NCBI GenBank assembly: GCA_039934875.1
Contig: JBDTLH010000009.1
Coordinates: 1-8,032, forward strand
Direction: 5' to 3'
Length of the DNA: 8,032 nucleotides
Origin: JBDTLH01 sp039934875
GTDB lineage: Bacteria; Acidobacteriota; Terriglobia; Terriglobales; Acidobacteriaceae
The stretch's first letter is position 1; each line of letters opens with the position of its first letter. The translations under genes were made by a program, and so were the position numbers. The notes below the pieces were generated by a model. It was given only the letters and a program-made list of their open reading frames with translations, did not search any database and was not told where the DNA came from. Below are positions 1-6,710 of this stretch, piece after piece.

Positions 1-1301
1 ATTCTCCAAAGGCTCTCGCCTTTGATGACAGCGGGAAGCTCTACGCGGCTAACTTTGGTAACAATACCGTCGAAGTCTTTGCCGCTGACGGGATGGACTT
101 GGGCGTATTCGCGCAGGTCAATCGGCCGACTGGTCTGGTCTTCGACGCGGCGGGGAATCTCTACGTCTCGAATTTTGGAAACACGATCGAGCGGTTTGGA
201 CCCAGTGGTAGTTCGCTCGGTGTTTTTGCCAGCACCGGGCTTAATAATCCTACCGGCATGGTCTTTGACGGCTCAGGAATTCTCTATGTCGCAAACAGCG
301 GATCAAACACGATCAAGAAATTCTCCTCCGGGGGTCGGGAAATAGGAACACTGAATAGTGCCGGCTTGAGTGGGCCGATTGGGCTCGTGATGGACGCCGC
401 GGGTGATCTCTATACGAGCAACTCGCAGACGGCGACGATCCAGAAAATTTCGCCCAATGGAACTTCCACCATATTCACCACGACCGGCGCCAGCCCGGCC
501 TTCCTCGCCATGCAAAGCGCGCCCTCGTTAGTCAACATCTCGACGCGCCTGCGGATTCTTCCGGGTGACGGCGTCCTGGTCGGTGGTTTCATTATCAGCG
601 GCGCGGGGACGAAGAGAGTGCTCATTCGCGGTCTGGGGCCCTCACTGGCCAGCGCTGGCTTGACGGGAACCCTGGCCGATCCAGCGCTCGAACTGCATGG
701 CGGCCCGGCCAACGCCGTCCTCGCGAAAAACGACAACTGGCAGCTTACTCAGCCTATTGCCATCGCGGCTACCGGACTTCAACCGACTAACCCCGCGGAG
801 GCCGCTATGATTGTTACCTTGAGTGAGGGCGCCTACTCCGTGATCGAGAGTGGTAACAATGGCACGAGCGGCGTCGGCTTGGTTGAAATTTACGACCTCA
901 CCGCCGGGATAGGTCCGGTCCTGGTTAATATCAGCACTCGTGGCTATGTCGACACTGGGAGCAACGTCATGATTGCTGGCTTCATCGTCGCGGCCCAAGC
1001 CGGGGGAGACAGCACGGTGCTCGTGCGCGGCCTCGGGCCGTCGTTAGGGGCCGCCGGAGTGGCTAACCCGCTGGCCAATCCTGTCCTCGACCTGCACGAC
1101 AGTAACGGCGCCCTCGTCGCGTCCAATGACAACTGGCAGGCCGCGCAATCCACCGAGATCGAGGCCACTGGTCTCGCCCCCACAAAAACCATGGAAGCTG
1201 CAATCCTGGCCACCCTCGCGCCTGGCGCCTACACGGCGATCGAGAGCGGGAAGAACGGCGGCACCGGCGTGGGTCTCGTAGAAGTTTATAACCTGCGATA
1301 A
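1..1301 (+). CDS. Secreted NHL-type beta-propeller protein with two RGLGPSL C-terminal domains (5' partial)
   Basis: The reading frame is open from base 3 to the TAA at 1299-1301 with no start in view that would leave an intact first blade, so the true start lies upstream; 432 residues are visible. The first ~170 residues are 40-45-residue propeller-blade repeats of the NHL type, each with a core like LVFDAAGNLYVSNFG followed by an aromatic/hydrophobic strand. From about base 528 two copies of a ~125-residue beta-rich domain follow (528-902 and 921-1298), each with VNISTR near its start, then V-L-[IV]-RGLGPSL, NDNWQ, ATGL.P and a closing G[VT]GVGLVE.Y. The protein is a paralogue of the next gene, with the same architecture throughout. 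Being extracellular or surface-bound is inferred from that paralogue's signal peptide. The ligand is unknown; NHL propellers usually bind proteins, glycans or RNA. The domain layout is certain; the function is not. Confidence 0.85.
   Translation, partial: SPKALAFDDSGKLYAANFGNNTVEVFAADGMDLGVFAQVNRPTGLVFDAAGNLYVSNFGNTIERFGPSGSSLGVFASTGLNNPTGMVFDGSGILYVANSGSNTIKKFSSGGREIGTLNSAGLSGPIGLVMDAAGDLYTSNSQTATIQKISPNGTSTIFTTTGASPAFLAMQSAPSLVNISTRLRILPGDGVLVGGFIISGAGTKRVLIRGLGPSLASAGLTGTLADPALELHGGPANAVLAKNDNWQLTQPIAIAATGLQPTNPAEAAMIVTLSEGAYSVIESGNNGTSGVGLVEIYDLTAGIGPVLVNISTRGYVDTGSNVMIAGFIVAAQAGGDSTVLVRGLGPSLGAAGVANPLANPVLDLHDSNGALVASNDNWQAAQSTEIEATGLAPTKTMEAAILATLAPGAYTAIESGKNGGTGVGLVEVYNLR
528..1298 (+). 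repeat. Tandem duplication of the RGLGPSL domain in the first propeller gene
   Basis: Two consecutive ~125-residue segments (about 528-902 and 921-1298) align along their length: LVNIS-TR, then IRGLGPSL or VRGLGPSL, then ALELHGG or VLDLHDS, then NDNWQ, then EAA and a final GVGLVE.Y.L. They have diverged, so this is an old intragenic duplication. The alternation of short beta-strand-like stretches with Gly/Asn/Asp turns suggests a beta-sandwich or bacterial-surface type fold. I do not recognise a characterised family. Confidence 0.75.
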
Positions 1302-1332
1302 AGGCGCCAGCCCGCGGCCTGCGATTTGCTCT

Positions 1333-1339
1333 GGGAGAG
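1333..1339 (+). promoter_or_regulatory. Ribosome binding site that decides the second propeller gene's start
   Basis: GGGAGAG lies 8 bases upstream of the ATG at 1348. A GTG at 1339 in the same frame overlaps this site and would add only three residues, so ATG 1348 is preferred. Confidence 0.65.
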
Positions 1340-1347
1340 TGATCCGT

Positions 1348-2907
1348 ATGAAACGACTCCTTTGCCTCGCCTCACTGCTCGCTCTGACCACCGCGCAGGC
1401 GGAGACGATTTTCGTCCCAAACGCTGGCCTGAATTCCATCTCTAGATATGACACGAACGGGAATCGCTCCGCCTTTACGAGCGCGTTCGTGAACGGTCCG
1501 ATGGGCGTCGTCCTTGATCGCAATGGCAATCTGTTTGTCTCGACCAATGACAACAAGATTGAAAAGTTCGCGCCCACTGGAGCCGACCTCGGCACCTTCG
1601 CTGCGACCGGGCTGAACTTCCCAATGGCGCTGGCTTTTGACAGCGCGGGGAATCTTTACGCGGCCAATTTCTCCGGGAGCACAGTGGAAAAATTCACTCC
1701 CGCAGGCGCCGGCACGGTTTTCGCGAATGTGATTCGCCCAACCGGCCTCGCCTTCGACCAAAGCGGCAACCTCTATGTCTCGAATTTCGGTAACACTATC
1801 GAAGTCTTCTCCCCAGCCGGCGCGGATCTCGGCCCCTTCGCCAGCAGCGGGCTAAACAATCCGGAAGGCATTGTCTTTGACTCGTTAGGCAACCTTTACG
1901 CTGCGAACAACGGCTCCGATGAGGTGGAAAAATTCTCGCCCACGGGGGCTGACCTTGGCTTCGTCGCCCAGAACATCAGCGGGCCGGTCGGTCTTGCTTT
2001 TGACACCAACGGCGACCTCCTCGTGGTCGCCTCGCGCGACGCCACGATTCGCCGGATCACCCCAAGCGGAACGGTCAGCATTTTTGCCAATACCGGATTC
2101 ACCCCCGGCTTCATCGCGGTGCAAAAACCACCGACGCTGGTCAATCTCGCCACCCGCCTGCGCGTGCTCACGGGCGAGAACGTGCTCGACAGTGGGTTCA
2201 TCGTGCGAGGTCCGGGCATAAAGCAAATTCTGATTCGCGGACTTGGCCCGTCGTTAGGCAACGCCGGGGTCCCGGGCGCGCTGGTCGATCCGGTACTCGA
2301 GTTGCATGGCAGCAACGGCGCGGTCTTGCAGACGAACGATAACTGGCGGCAGCCCCAGCAGGTTGCTATCCAGGCGACCGGTCTCGCACCCACCGTTGAC
2401 GCCGAGGCCGCTATTCTGGTGAATCTTCCCGCGGGCACTTACACCGTGATTGAGCGTGGACAGAACGGCGGCACCGGCGTCGGCCTGATGGAAATTTACG
2501 ATCTCGCCGGCGGCTCCGGACCGGACCTGGTGAACATGAGCACCCGCGGTTTTGTGGACACCGGGAGTAATGTCATGATCGCTGGTTTCATCATCGCGGC
2601 CACGAGTGGCGGGAACGGCATCGTCCTGGTGCGTGGGCTCGGCCCATCGTTAGGCCTGGCGGGCGTAACGAATCCTTTAGCCGATCCGGTGCTCGAGCTG
2701 CACAACAGTAACGGGGTCGTTGTGGCCACGAATGACAACTGGCAAAGCACGCAAAGCGTCGCCATCCAGGCGAGCGGGCTAGCCCCGAATGATCCTGCCG
2801 AAGCAGCCATCCTCGCGACCCTGACCCCAGGCGTCTATACCGCAATCGAGAGTGGGAAGAATGGCGGCACGGGTGTGGGTCTGGTGGAAGTTTATAACCT
2901 ACAATAA
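1348..2907 (+). CDS. Secreted NHL-type beta-propeller protein with two RGLGPSL C-terminal domains
   Basis: This is a complete gene of 519 residues. Residues 1-18 form a Sec signal peptide: KR at positions 2-3, a Leu/Ala-rich core, and a probable signal peptidase I site after A16-Q17-A18. No lipobox cysteine is seen, so the mature protein is probably periplasmic or extracellular. Residues ~20-262 contain about six NHL-like blades with the recurring pattern GxAFDxxGNLYxxNxxxxxVEKFxPxG, consistent with a closed propeller. Residues ~264-392 and 394-519 are two copies of the RGLGPSL domain. It lies 46 bases after its upstream paralogue, with no terminator seen between them, so co-transcription is likely. 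No enzyme active site is recognisable. A role in binding or surface presentation is inferred; the substrate is unknown. The gene ends 13 bases from the convergent LytTR gene. Confidence 0.88.
   Translation: MKRLLCLASLLALTTAQAETIFVPNAGLNSISRYDTNGNRSAFTSAFVNGPMGVVLDRNGNLFVSTNDNKIEKFAPTGADLGTFAATGLNFPMALAFDSAGNLYAANFSGSTVEKFTPAGAGTVFANVIRPTGLAFDQSGNLYVSNFGNTIEVFSPAGADLGPFASSGLNNPEGIVFDSLGNLYAANNGSDEVEKFSPTGADLGFVAQNISGPVGLAFDTNGDLLVVASRDATIRRITPSGTVSIFANTGFTPGFIAVQKPPTLVNLATRLRVLTGENVLDSGFIVRGPGIKQILIRGLGPSLGNAGVPGALVDPVLELHGSNGAVLQTNDNWRQPQQVAIQATGLAPTVDAEAAILVNLPAGTYTVIERGQNGGTGVGLMEIYDLAGGSGPDLVNMSTRGFVDTGSNVMIAGFIIAATSGGNGIVLVRGLGPSLGLAGVTNPLADPVLELHNSNGVVVATNDNWQSTQSVAIQASGLAPNDPAEAAILATLTPGVYTAIESGKNGGTGVGLVEVYNLQ
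2137..2904 (+). repeat. Tandem duplication of the RGLGPSL domain in the second propeller gene
   Basis: Copy one spans about 2137-2520 and copy two about 2527-2904. Both carry VN[LM][AS]TR, RGLGPSLG, DPVLELH, NDNW and GGTGVGL in the same order and spacing as the two copies in the upstream gene. This gives four copies in the window. The same-position copies of the two genes look alike (for example VDTGSNVMIAGFI occurs in copy two of both), so the domain duplication came before the gene duplication. Confidence 0.75.
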
Positions 2908-2920
2908 GAGGGGGGGGTTG

Positions 2921-3238
2921 TCAGCGGCCCTCGCCGTAGCTCGCGAAGAATCCGTCTCGATAACTTCGCGATAGAGTTACTTTCTGGCCACTCTTCAGGA
3001 CGAGCATATATTCTCCGTGGAACTGCGGCTCGATCCTTTGCAGCGCGCTCAGATTAATGATCGCGGAACGATGAACCCGACGAAAGTGTTTGGGGTCGAG
3101 CTTCTCCGCCATCCGCGCAAGAGTCTCACGCAAGAGATAGCTGCGCTCGTTCGCGTGCAGCCGAATGTAGTTATCGTCCGCCGCGATCCAGTCTATCTCG
3201 TGCACCGGCAGGAAGTGCATCTGGGCGCCGCTGTTCAC
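2921..3238 (-). CDS. LytTR-family DNA-binding response protein, no receiver domain
   Basis: The 105 residues from the GTG at 3238 cover essentially one LytTR DNA-binding domain: EIDWIAADDNYIRLH (residues 14-28), the LLRETL segment (35-40), FRRVHRSAIINL (52-63) and the closing VTLSRSYR strand (87-94). LytTR proteins bind DNA through loops of this beta fold and usually act as transcription activators. There is no REC, MHYT or membrane segment in the annotated protein. The GTG overlaps the stop of the preceding gene as GTGA and has no good Shine-Dalgarno site, so translation would depend on coupling. The in-frame sequence upstream of the GTG (to about 3310) still looks like protein, with LLPFWKRAGTYLEYIT running straight into the domain. 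The real N-terminus is therefore probably further upstream, in another frame of the preceding gene (possible frameshift). Domain identity is sure; the start is doubtful. Confidence 0.85.
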   Translation of the reverse strand: MNSGAQMHFLPVHEIDWIAADDNYIRLHANERSYLLRETLARMAEKLDPKHFRRVHRSAIINLSALQRIEPQFHGEYMLVLKSGQKVTLSRSYRDGFFASYGEGR

Positions 3239-3741
3239 GGTAATATATTCGAGATAAGTGCCCGCTCTTTTCCAGAACGGAAGTAACTCGGAGATCTGGC
3301 GTGATTGCTCGGCGCCGCGGCGAGCCGCTTCTCCATGGTCTCCGCCATCTGCGTGGCGCGGGCGGAGCTGGTGATCAGCTTCTCTGTCTGGCCAAGGAAG
3401 GTAGGAGCGGTGGCGGCGCGGACTGCTTCCAGATAGGGGCGAAACTTAGCATAGGTGAAGACCAATTCGTTGCCGTAATCGAGAAAGAGTTCTTTATCCA
3501 GGACGCCGCGATTGACGAAGGAAGCGGCCATCTCCCAATAGCCGATCACCTGGCGGAGGAATTCGTTGTGCCGGCTGCCGAAATCGCGGATGAGGAGCAA
3601 TATGTCATCCGCCGATTGGGGCCAGAACTCTGTGCCCATGAAGCGACGCGCCTCGCGCATGACGGGCTCGCGGCGCATGTCATAGAGCTTCAGGATAAGG
3701 TCGGCGTCGGCGTGGGTGGGGTTACATGCTTGATCGGTCAT
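3235..3741 (-). CDS. Uncharacterised helical protein, partner of LytTR gene (possibly frameshifted at 3' end)
   Basis: 168 residues from the ATG at 3741, chosen because a strong AAAGGAG lies 9 bases upstream; the open frame continues further up but without support. The protein looks almost all-helical and soluble: DLILKLYDMRREPVMREARRF (two segments within 14-34), EFWPQSADDILLLI (38-51), VIGYWEMAASFVNRG (65-79), LFLDYGNELVFTYAKFRPYL (86-104 region) and MAETMEKRL (132-140). I recall similar ~150-170-aa proteins of unknown function from Acidobacteriota (possibly DUF4760-like, not checked). It has no catalytic motif or membrane segment. The last ~28 residues (NHARSPSYFRSGKERALISNILP region) look unlike the rest and unlike a helical protein, while the alternative frame there reads well into the LytTR domain. 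A one-base loss around 3290-3340 could have split one protein of about 273 residues into two genes. A sensory or partner role for the LytTR domain is inference. Confidence 0.75.
   Translation of the reverse strand: MTDQACNPTHADADLILKLYDMRREPVMREARRFMGTEFWPQSADDILLLIRDFGSRHNEFLRQVIGYWEMAASFVNRGVLDKELFLDYGNELVFTYAKFRPYLEAVRAATAPTFLGQTEKLITSSARATQMAETMEKRLAAAPSNHARSPSYFRSGKERALISNILP
3239..3340 (-). other. Suspected frameshift zone joining the helical protein to LytTR
   Basis: On the minus strand the LytTR frame stays open upstream of GTG 3238 through this zone and reads EQSRQISELLPFWKRAG then TYLEYITV, a plausible linker and first LytTR strand. It has no ATG, GTG or TTG. The frame actually used by the upstream gene reads through the same bases as a low-complexity S/P/R-rich tail. 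Going from the upstream frame to the LytTR frame needs one extra base, so a one-base deletion in a GC-rich stretch (GCCGCGGCGCCG, minus strand) is the simplest explanation. The exact site cannot be fixed from one sequence. Confidence 0.5.
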
Positions 3742-3750
3742 TTGTGTGTG

Positions 3751-3757
3751 CTCCTTT
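3751..3757 (-). promoter_or_regulatory. Strong ribosome binding site for the helical-protein gene
   Basis: AAAGGAG on the minus strand, 9 bases before the ATG at 3741. This decides the start; alternatives further upstream lie inside the intergenic palindrome or the preceding gene and lack such a site. Confidence 0.7.
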
Positions 3758-3772
3758 TGAAAGTGACTTTTG

Positions 3773-3789
3773 ACCGGCAAGCTGCCGGT
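3773..3789. repeat. Perfect 7-bp-stem palindrome between ABM gene and helical-protein gene
   Basis: ACCGGCA-AGC-TGCCGGT is a perfect inverted repeat with a 3-base loop, lying immediately after the ABM gene's stop codon. No T-run follows it on the minus strand (CAAAAG follows), so it is not a classical intrinsic terminator. It may be a dispersed palindromic repeat or an mRNA-stabilising hairpin within the operon. Confidence 0.55.
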
Positions 3790-3790
3790 G

Positions 3791-4099
3791 CTACGGGGCT
3801 CCTTTAAAACTTCCACCGGCCACATCGAAGATCTCGATGCGGGGCTCTCCGTGCAGCAATCCGCGATCGCGAACCTGTGCACCAAGCTCCTGCGCCTCAG
3901 GCGACTGGGAAAACTGCTCGGCGGCCTGGCGATCTCGCCACAGGGTCATGAGGGTCGCTTCATCCTCTTGAAAGAGGAAGAGGCAGCCTCCGAACCCCTC
4001 TTGCCGTTCCAGCAAAGGGGCAAGATGCTGCTCGCCGATATGCTCGAACTCAGGGCGGTGCGCAGCGCTGATCTGCACGCGCCACAGTCGGACAATCAC
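3791..4099 (-). CDS. ABM-type small protein (dimeric alpha-beta barrel fold)
   Basis: 102 residues from the GTG at 4099. The order is strand (IVRLWRVQI, 2-10), helix (RPEFEHIGEQHLAPLLERQ), strand (GCLFLFQEDE, 38-47), strand (ATLMTLWRD, 48-56), helix (QAAEQFSQSPEAQEL, 58-72) and final strand (PRIEIFDVAG, 86-95). This is the layout of the antibiotic-biosynthesis-monooxygenase superfamily, small proteins that dimerise into a ferredoxin-like barrel; members include quinol monooxygenases, haem degraders and many of unknown role. There are no diagnostic haem or substrate residues, so monooxygenase activity should not be assumed. The start GTG shares its first base with the topA stop (TAGTG), implying translational coupling to topA; only a weak AGGCGG precedes it. 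The last residues (GSFKGAP) run to a stop just before a palindrome. The fold is likely; the function is unknown. Confidence 0.72.
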   Translation of the reverse strand: MIVRLWRVQISAAHRPEFEHIGEQHLAPLLERQEGFGGCLFLFQEDEATLMTLWRDRQAAEQFSQSPEAQELGAQVRDRGLLHGEPRIEIFDVAGGSFKGAP

Positions 4100-6684
4100 T
4101 ATTGCACCGCCTGCGCGACTTCAGCCTGCTCGACCGGGACAGGCGTGAGTTCCGGCGCAGGACGCGAGTAATCGCACTTGACCACCGCAGGCGCGACTTC
4201 GCCCGCGACCTTCTTCCTGCCGCGCTTGGGCTTCTCCTCGTCCACGCTCTTTTTATTGTTGGGGCAGACCAGCACCGTTCCCGATTTAAGGTCTTTCTGC
4301 ACCAGATAGGCGCTGCCGCACTGCGGACACTGCTCGGCAATCGGCTTGTTGTTGGAGGTGAAGTCGCATTTGGGATACTCGGAGCAGCCGTAGAAGAGGT
4401 TGCCGCGGCGCGCCTTCTTCTCCGCGATCTCGCCTTCGCCGCACTTGGGGCAGGTGACGCCGATGAAATTCTGCTTCACGTATTTGCATTTGGGATAGCC
4501 GGAGCAGGCCACGAACTCGCCGAAGCGCCCGGTGCGCAGGACCAGGTTGCGGTCGCACTTGGGACATTTTTCGTCGAGCGGTATGGGCGCGGTCGCCTTA
4601 GTCGCCGTTAACTGCCGGGTGGTCTTGCAATCGGGATATCCGGTACATGCCATGAACTGGCCGAAGCGTCCGCGCTTGAGCACCATTACGCGATTGCAAT
4701 TGGGGCAATATTCTTCTCCCGCGGCGGTGTCCTGGGTGTCGGCGGTTTCGAGATCAGGCAGGTCGATCACGTTTTCTTTGGTGAAGTTGCAGGAGTCGGG
4801 GTCTTTTTTATCGTAGGTACTGCAAGCGTAGAAGGAGCCGAATTTTCCCCACTTAAGCACCAGCGGAGAGCCGCACTTTTCGCAAACCTGATCGGTGGGC
4901 TTTTCCATGCGCTTAACGTTTTCCATGTGGATTTCAGCGTGGCGCAATTCTTTTTCGAAGTGCTGATAGAAGTCGCCCATGAGCGTGGTCCACTTCTCTG
5001 TGCCGTCTTCGACGCTGTCGAGTTCTTGTTCGAGTTTGGCGGTGTAATCGGGGTCGAAGATGTAAGGGAAGTTGACGACGAGCAGATCGCAGACGACCAT
5101 TCCTATCTCCGTGGGAACGAATTTGCCCGCCTTGCCGCCGGTCTTGGTGACGTACTGGCGCTCCTGAATGGTGCTGAGGATGGCGGCGTAGGTCGAGGGC
5201 CTTCCGATGCCGCGCTCTTCCAGCACCTTGACCAGCGTTCCGTCGTTGAAGCGCGGCGGAGGCTCAGAGAAATGCTGCTCCGGCTTAAGGGCTTTGAGGG
5301 TGAGCTTCTGGCCTTCTTCGAGGGGCGGGAGCTTACGCTTTAGCTCGTCGTCTTCCTCATCCCTGGCGTCTTTGGAGACGTCGTAGGCTTTCAAAAAGCC
5401 TTCGAATTTCAGAACGGTGCCGGTCACGCGATAGTCGTAGCGCTTGCCGTTCACGGCCTGTGCGGCGATATCAACCGTGGTGCGGTCGAAGAGGGCGGGA
5501 ACCATTTGCGAGGCGACAAAGCGCTGCCAGATCAAACGGTAAAGTTTGAACTCGTCTTCCTGCATGTAGCGCTGGACCTGATCGGGATGGCGCGCCGCGG
5601 AGGTGGGGCGAATGGCTTCGTGGGCGCCCTGGGCGTCAGACTTCGATTTATAGACATTGGGAGCGCTGGGGATAAACTCTTTTCCGTAGCTGGCAGCGAT
5701 GATTTCGCGTACTTCGGCCAGCGCATCGGTTGAGACTTGGGTCGAATCCGTACGCATGTAGGTAATCAGGCCGATGCTGCCTTCGGTTCCTAGTTCAATG
5801 CCCTCATAGAGCCGCTGCGCCAGGGCCATGGTGCGCTTGGAGCTGAAATGGAGCTTTTGAAAGGCGTCCTGTTGCAGCTTGGCGGTGGTGAATGGAGGGA
5901 AGGGTTTTCTGGAGACTTCTGTCTTTTTGACCTGGGCGACGGTCCACGCGGCGCCGGCGAGGCCCTCCACGATGAGATCGGCCTGCTGCTGGTTGGGGAC
6001 CTCAAGCTTTTCACCGTCAATGCCAATAAAGCGGGCGTCGAATGCGGGCGGCTGGGCGGCGCTCAGATGCGCGCCTATGGTCCATGACTCCACGGGAATG
6101 AACGCCTTGATCGCGCGCTCGCGCTCGACGATGAGGCGCAGGGCGACGGTCTGGACGCGTCCGGCGGAGAGGCCGCGGCGCACCTTGTCCCACAGCAGGG
6201 GGGAGATTTGATAGCCGACGATGCGGTCGAGGACGCGGCGGGTCTGCTGCGCATCCACCAGGTTCCAATCGATATCGCGGGGGTGCTCGAACGCGGCTTT
6301 TACGGCTTTCTGGGTGATCTCGTTGAAGGTGACGCGGCGGATCTCCGCGCCGGTGTATTTGTACTTGCCCTTCTTGTCGCGGGAGCCGCCGAGCTCTTCA
6401 AATAGATGGGCGGCGATGGCTTCGCCTTCGCGGTCGGGATCGGGGGCAAGAAAGATGGCATTGGCTTTGGCGGCCTTCTTGCGCAGGGCATCCAGGACCT
6501 TTTCTTTACCGGGGATGACGACCAGTTCGGTTTCGAAATCGTGGTCGAAATCGACGGCGATGCGGTTCTTGGGAAGGTCTTTGACGTGGCCCAGCGAGGC
6601 TTCGACGTCGAAGTCTGTGCCGAGATATTTATTGATCGTCTTGGCCTTGGCCGGCGATTCGACGATGACGAGGGATTTGGACAC
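4099..6684 (-). CDS. topA: DNA topoisomerase I (type IA)
   Basis: 861 residues. It relaxes negative supercoils by transient single-strand cleavage through a 5'-phosphotyrosine, keeping superhelical density in check in the nucleoid. Residues 1-~135 form the Toprim domain: the catalytic glutamate E9 in VIVESPAKAKTI, and the metal-binding D82-P-D84-R-E86-G motif. Y309 in GLITYMRTDS (303-314 region) is the active-site tyrosine, with R311 beside it. GIGRPSTYA (492-500) is the usual type IA core motif. The C-terminal part has four complete Cys4 ribbons (C601/604/621/632; 660/663/680/686; 707/710/727/733; 745/748/767/773) and a fifth that lacks its last cysteine (786/789/807), then a Lys/Arg-rich segment (KPKRGRKK, 818-825) and an Ala/Pro/Val tail. 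The GTG start at 6684 is fixed by the universal MSKSLVIVES N-terminus; the upstream GAGAG is a weak ribosome site. It is an essential housekeeping gene, intact, with dprA two genes upstream. Confidence 0.98.
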   Translation of the reverse strand: MSKSLVIVESPAKAKTINKYLGTDFDVEASLGHVKDLPKNRIAVDFDHDFETELVVIPGKEKVLDALRKKAAKANAIFLAPDPDREGEAIAAHLFEELGGSRDKKGKYKYTGAEIRRVTFNEITQKAVKAAFEHPRDIDWNLVDAQQTRRVLDRIVGYQISPLLWDKVRRGLSAGRVQTVALRLIVERERAIKAFIPVESWTIGAHLSAAQPPAFDARFIGIDGEKLEVPNQQQADLIVEGLAGAAWTVAQVKKTEVSRKPFPPFTTAKLQQDAFQKLHFSSKRTMALAQRLYEGIELGTEGSIGLITYMRTDSTQVSTDALAEVREIIAASYGKEFIPSAPNVYKSKSDAQGAHEAIRPTSAARHPDQVQRYMQEDEFKLYRLIWQRFVASQMVPALFDRTTVDIAAQAVNGKRYDYRVTGTVLKFEGFLKAYDVSKDARDEEDDELKRKLPPLEEGQKLTLKALKPEQHFSEPPPRFNDGTLVKVLEERGIGRPSTYAAILSTIQERQYVTKTGGKAGKFVPTEIGMVVCDLLVVNFPYIFDPDYTAKLEQELDSVEDGTEKWTTLMGDFYQHFEKELRHAEIHMENVKRMEKPTDQVCEKCGSPLVLKWGKFGSFYACSTYDKKDPDSCNFTKENVIDLPDLETADTQDTAAGEEYCPNCNRVMVLKRGRFGQFMACTGYPDCKTTRQLTATKATAPIPLDEKCPKCDRNLVLRTGRFGEFVACSGYPKCKYVKQNFIGVTCPKCGEGEIAEKKARRGNLFYGCSEYPKCDFTSNNKPIAEQCPQCGSAYLVQKDLKSGTVLVCPNNKKSVDEEKPKRGRKKVAGEVAPAVVKCDYSRPAPELTPVPVEQAEVAQAVQ

Positions 6685-6710
6685 GCTAGTTGGTTCTCTC
6701 TCTATTTCAG

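Noticed and set aside
1339..1347. GTG at 1339 as the start of the second propeller gene
   Set aside because: It lies inside the GGGAGAG ribosome site that serves the ATG at 1348; the ATG gives a cleaner signal peptide (MKRLLCLAS).
303..2845. Minus-strand open frames across the two propeller genes
   Set aside because: They repeat between the paralogous domains simply because the sense strand does; composition is R/P/S-rich and there are no motifs.
2910..2917. Run of eight G between the convergent genes as a phase-variation tract
   Set aside because: It lies outside both coding regions, in a 13-base gap between two stop codons, so length change would not alter either protein.
3262..3275. Programmed -1 frameshifting at GGAAAAG (minus strand) to join the helical protein to LytTR
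   Set aside because: The bases do not form a proper X XXY YYZ slippery heptamer in the upstream frame, and the plausible protein sequence in the LytTR frame already begins upstream of this point; a deletion or sequencing error fits better.
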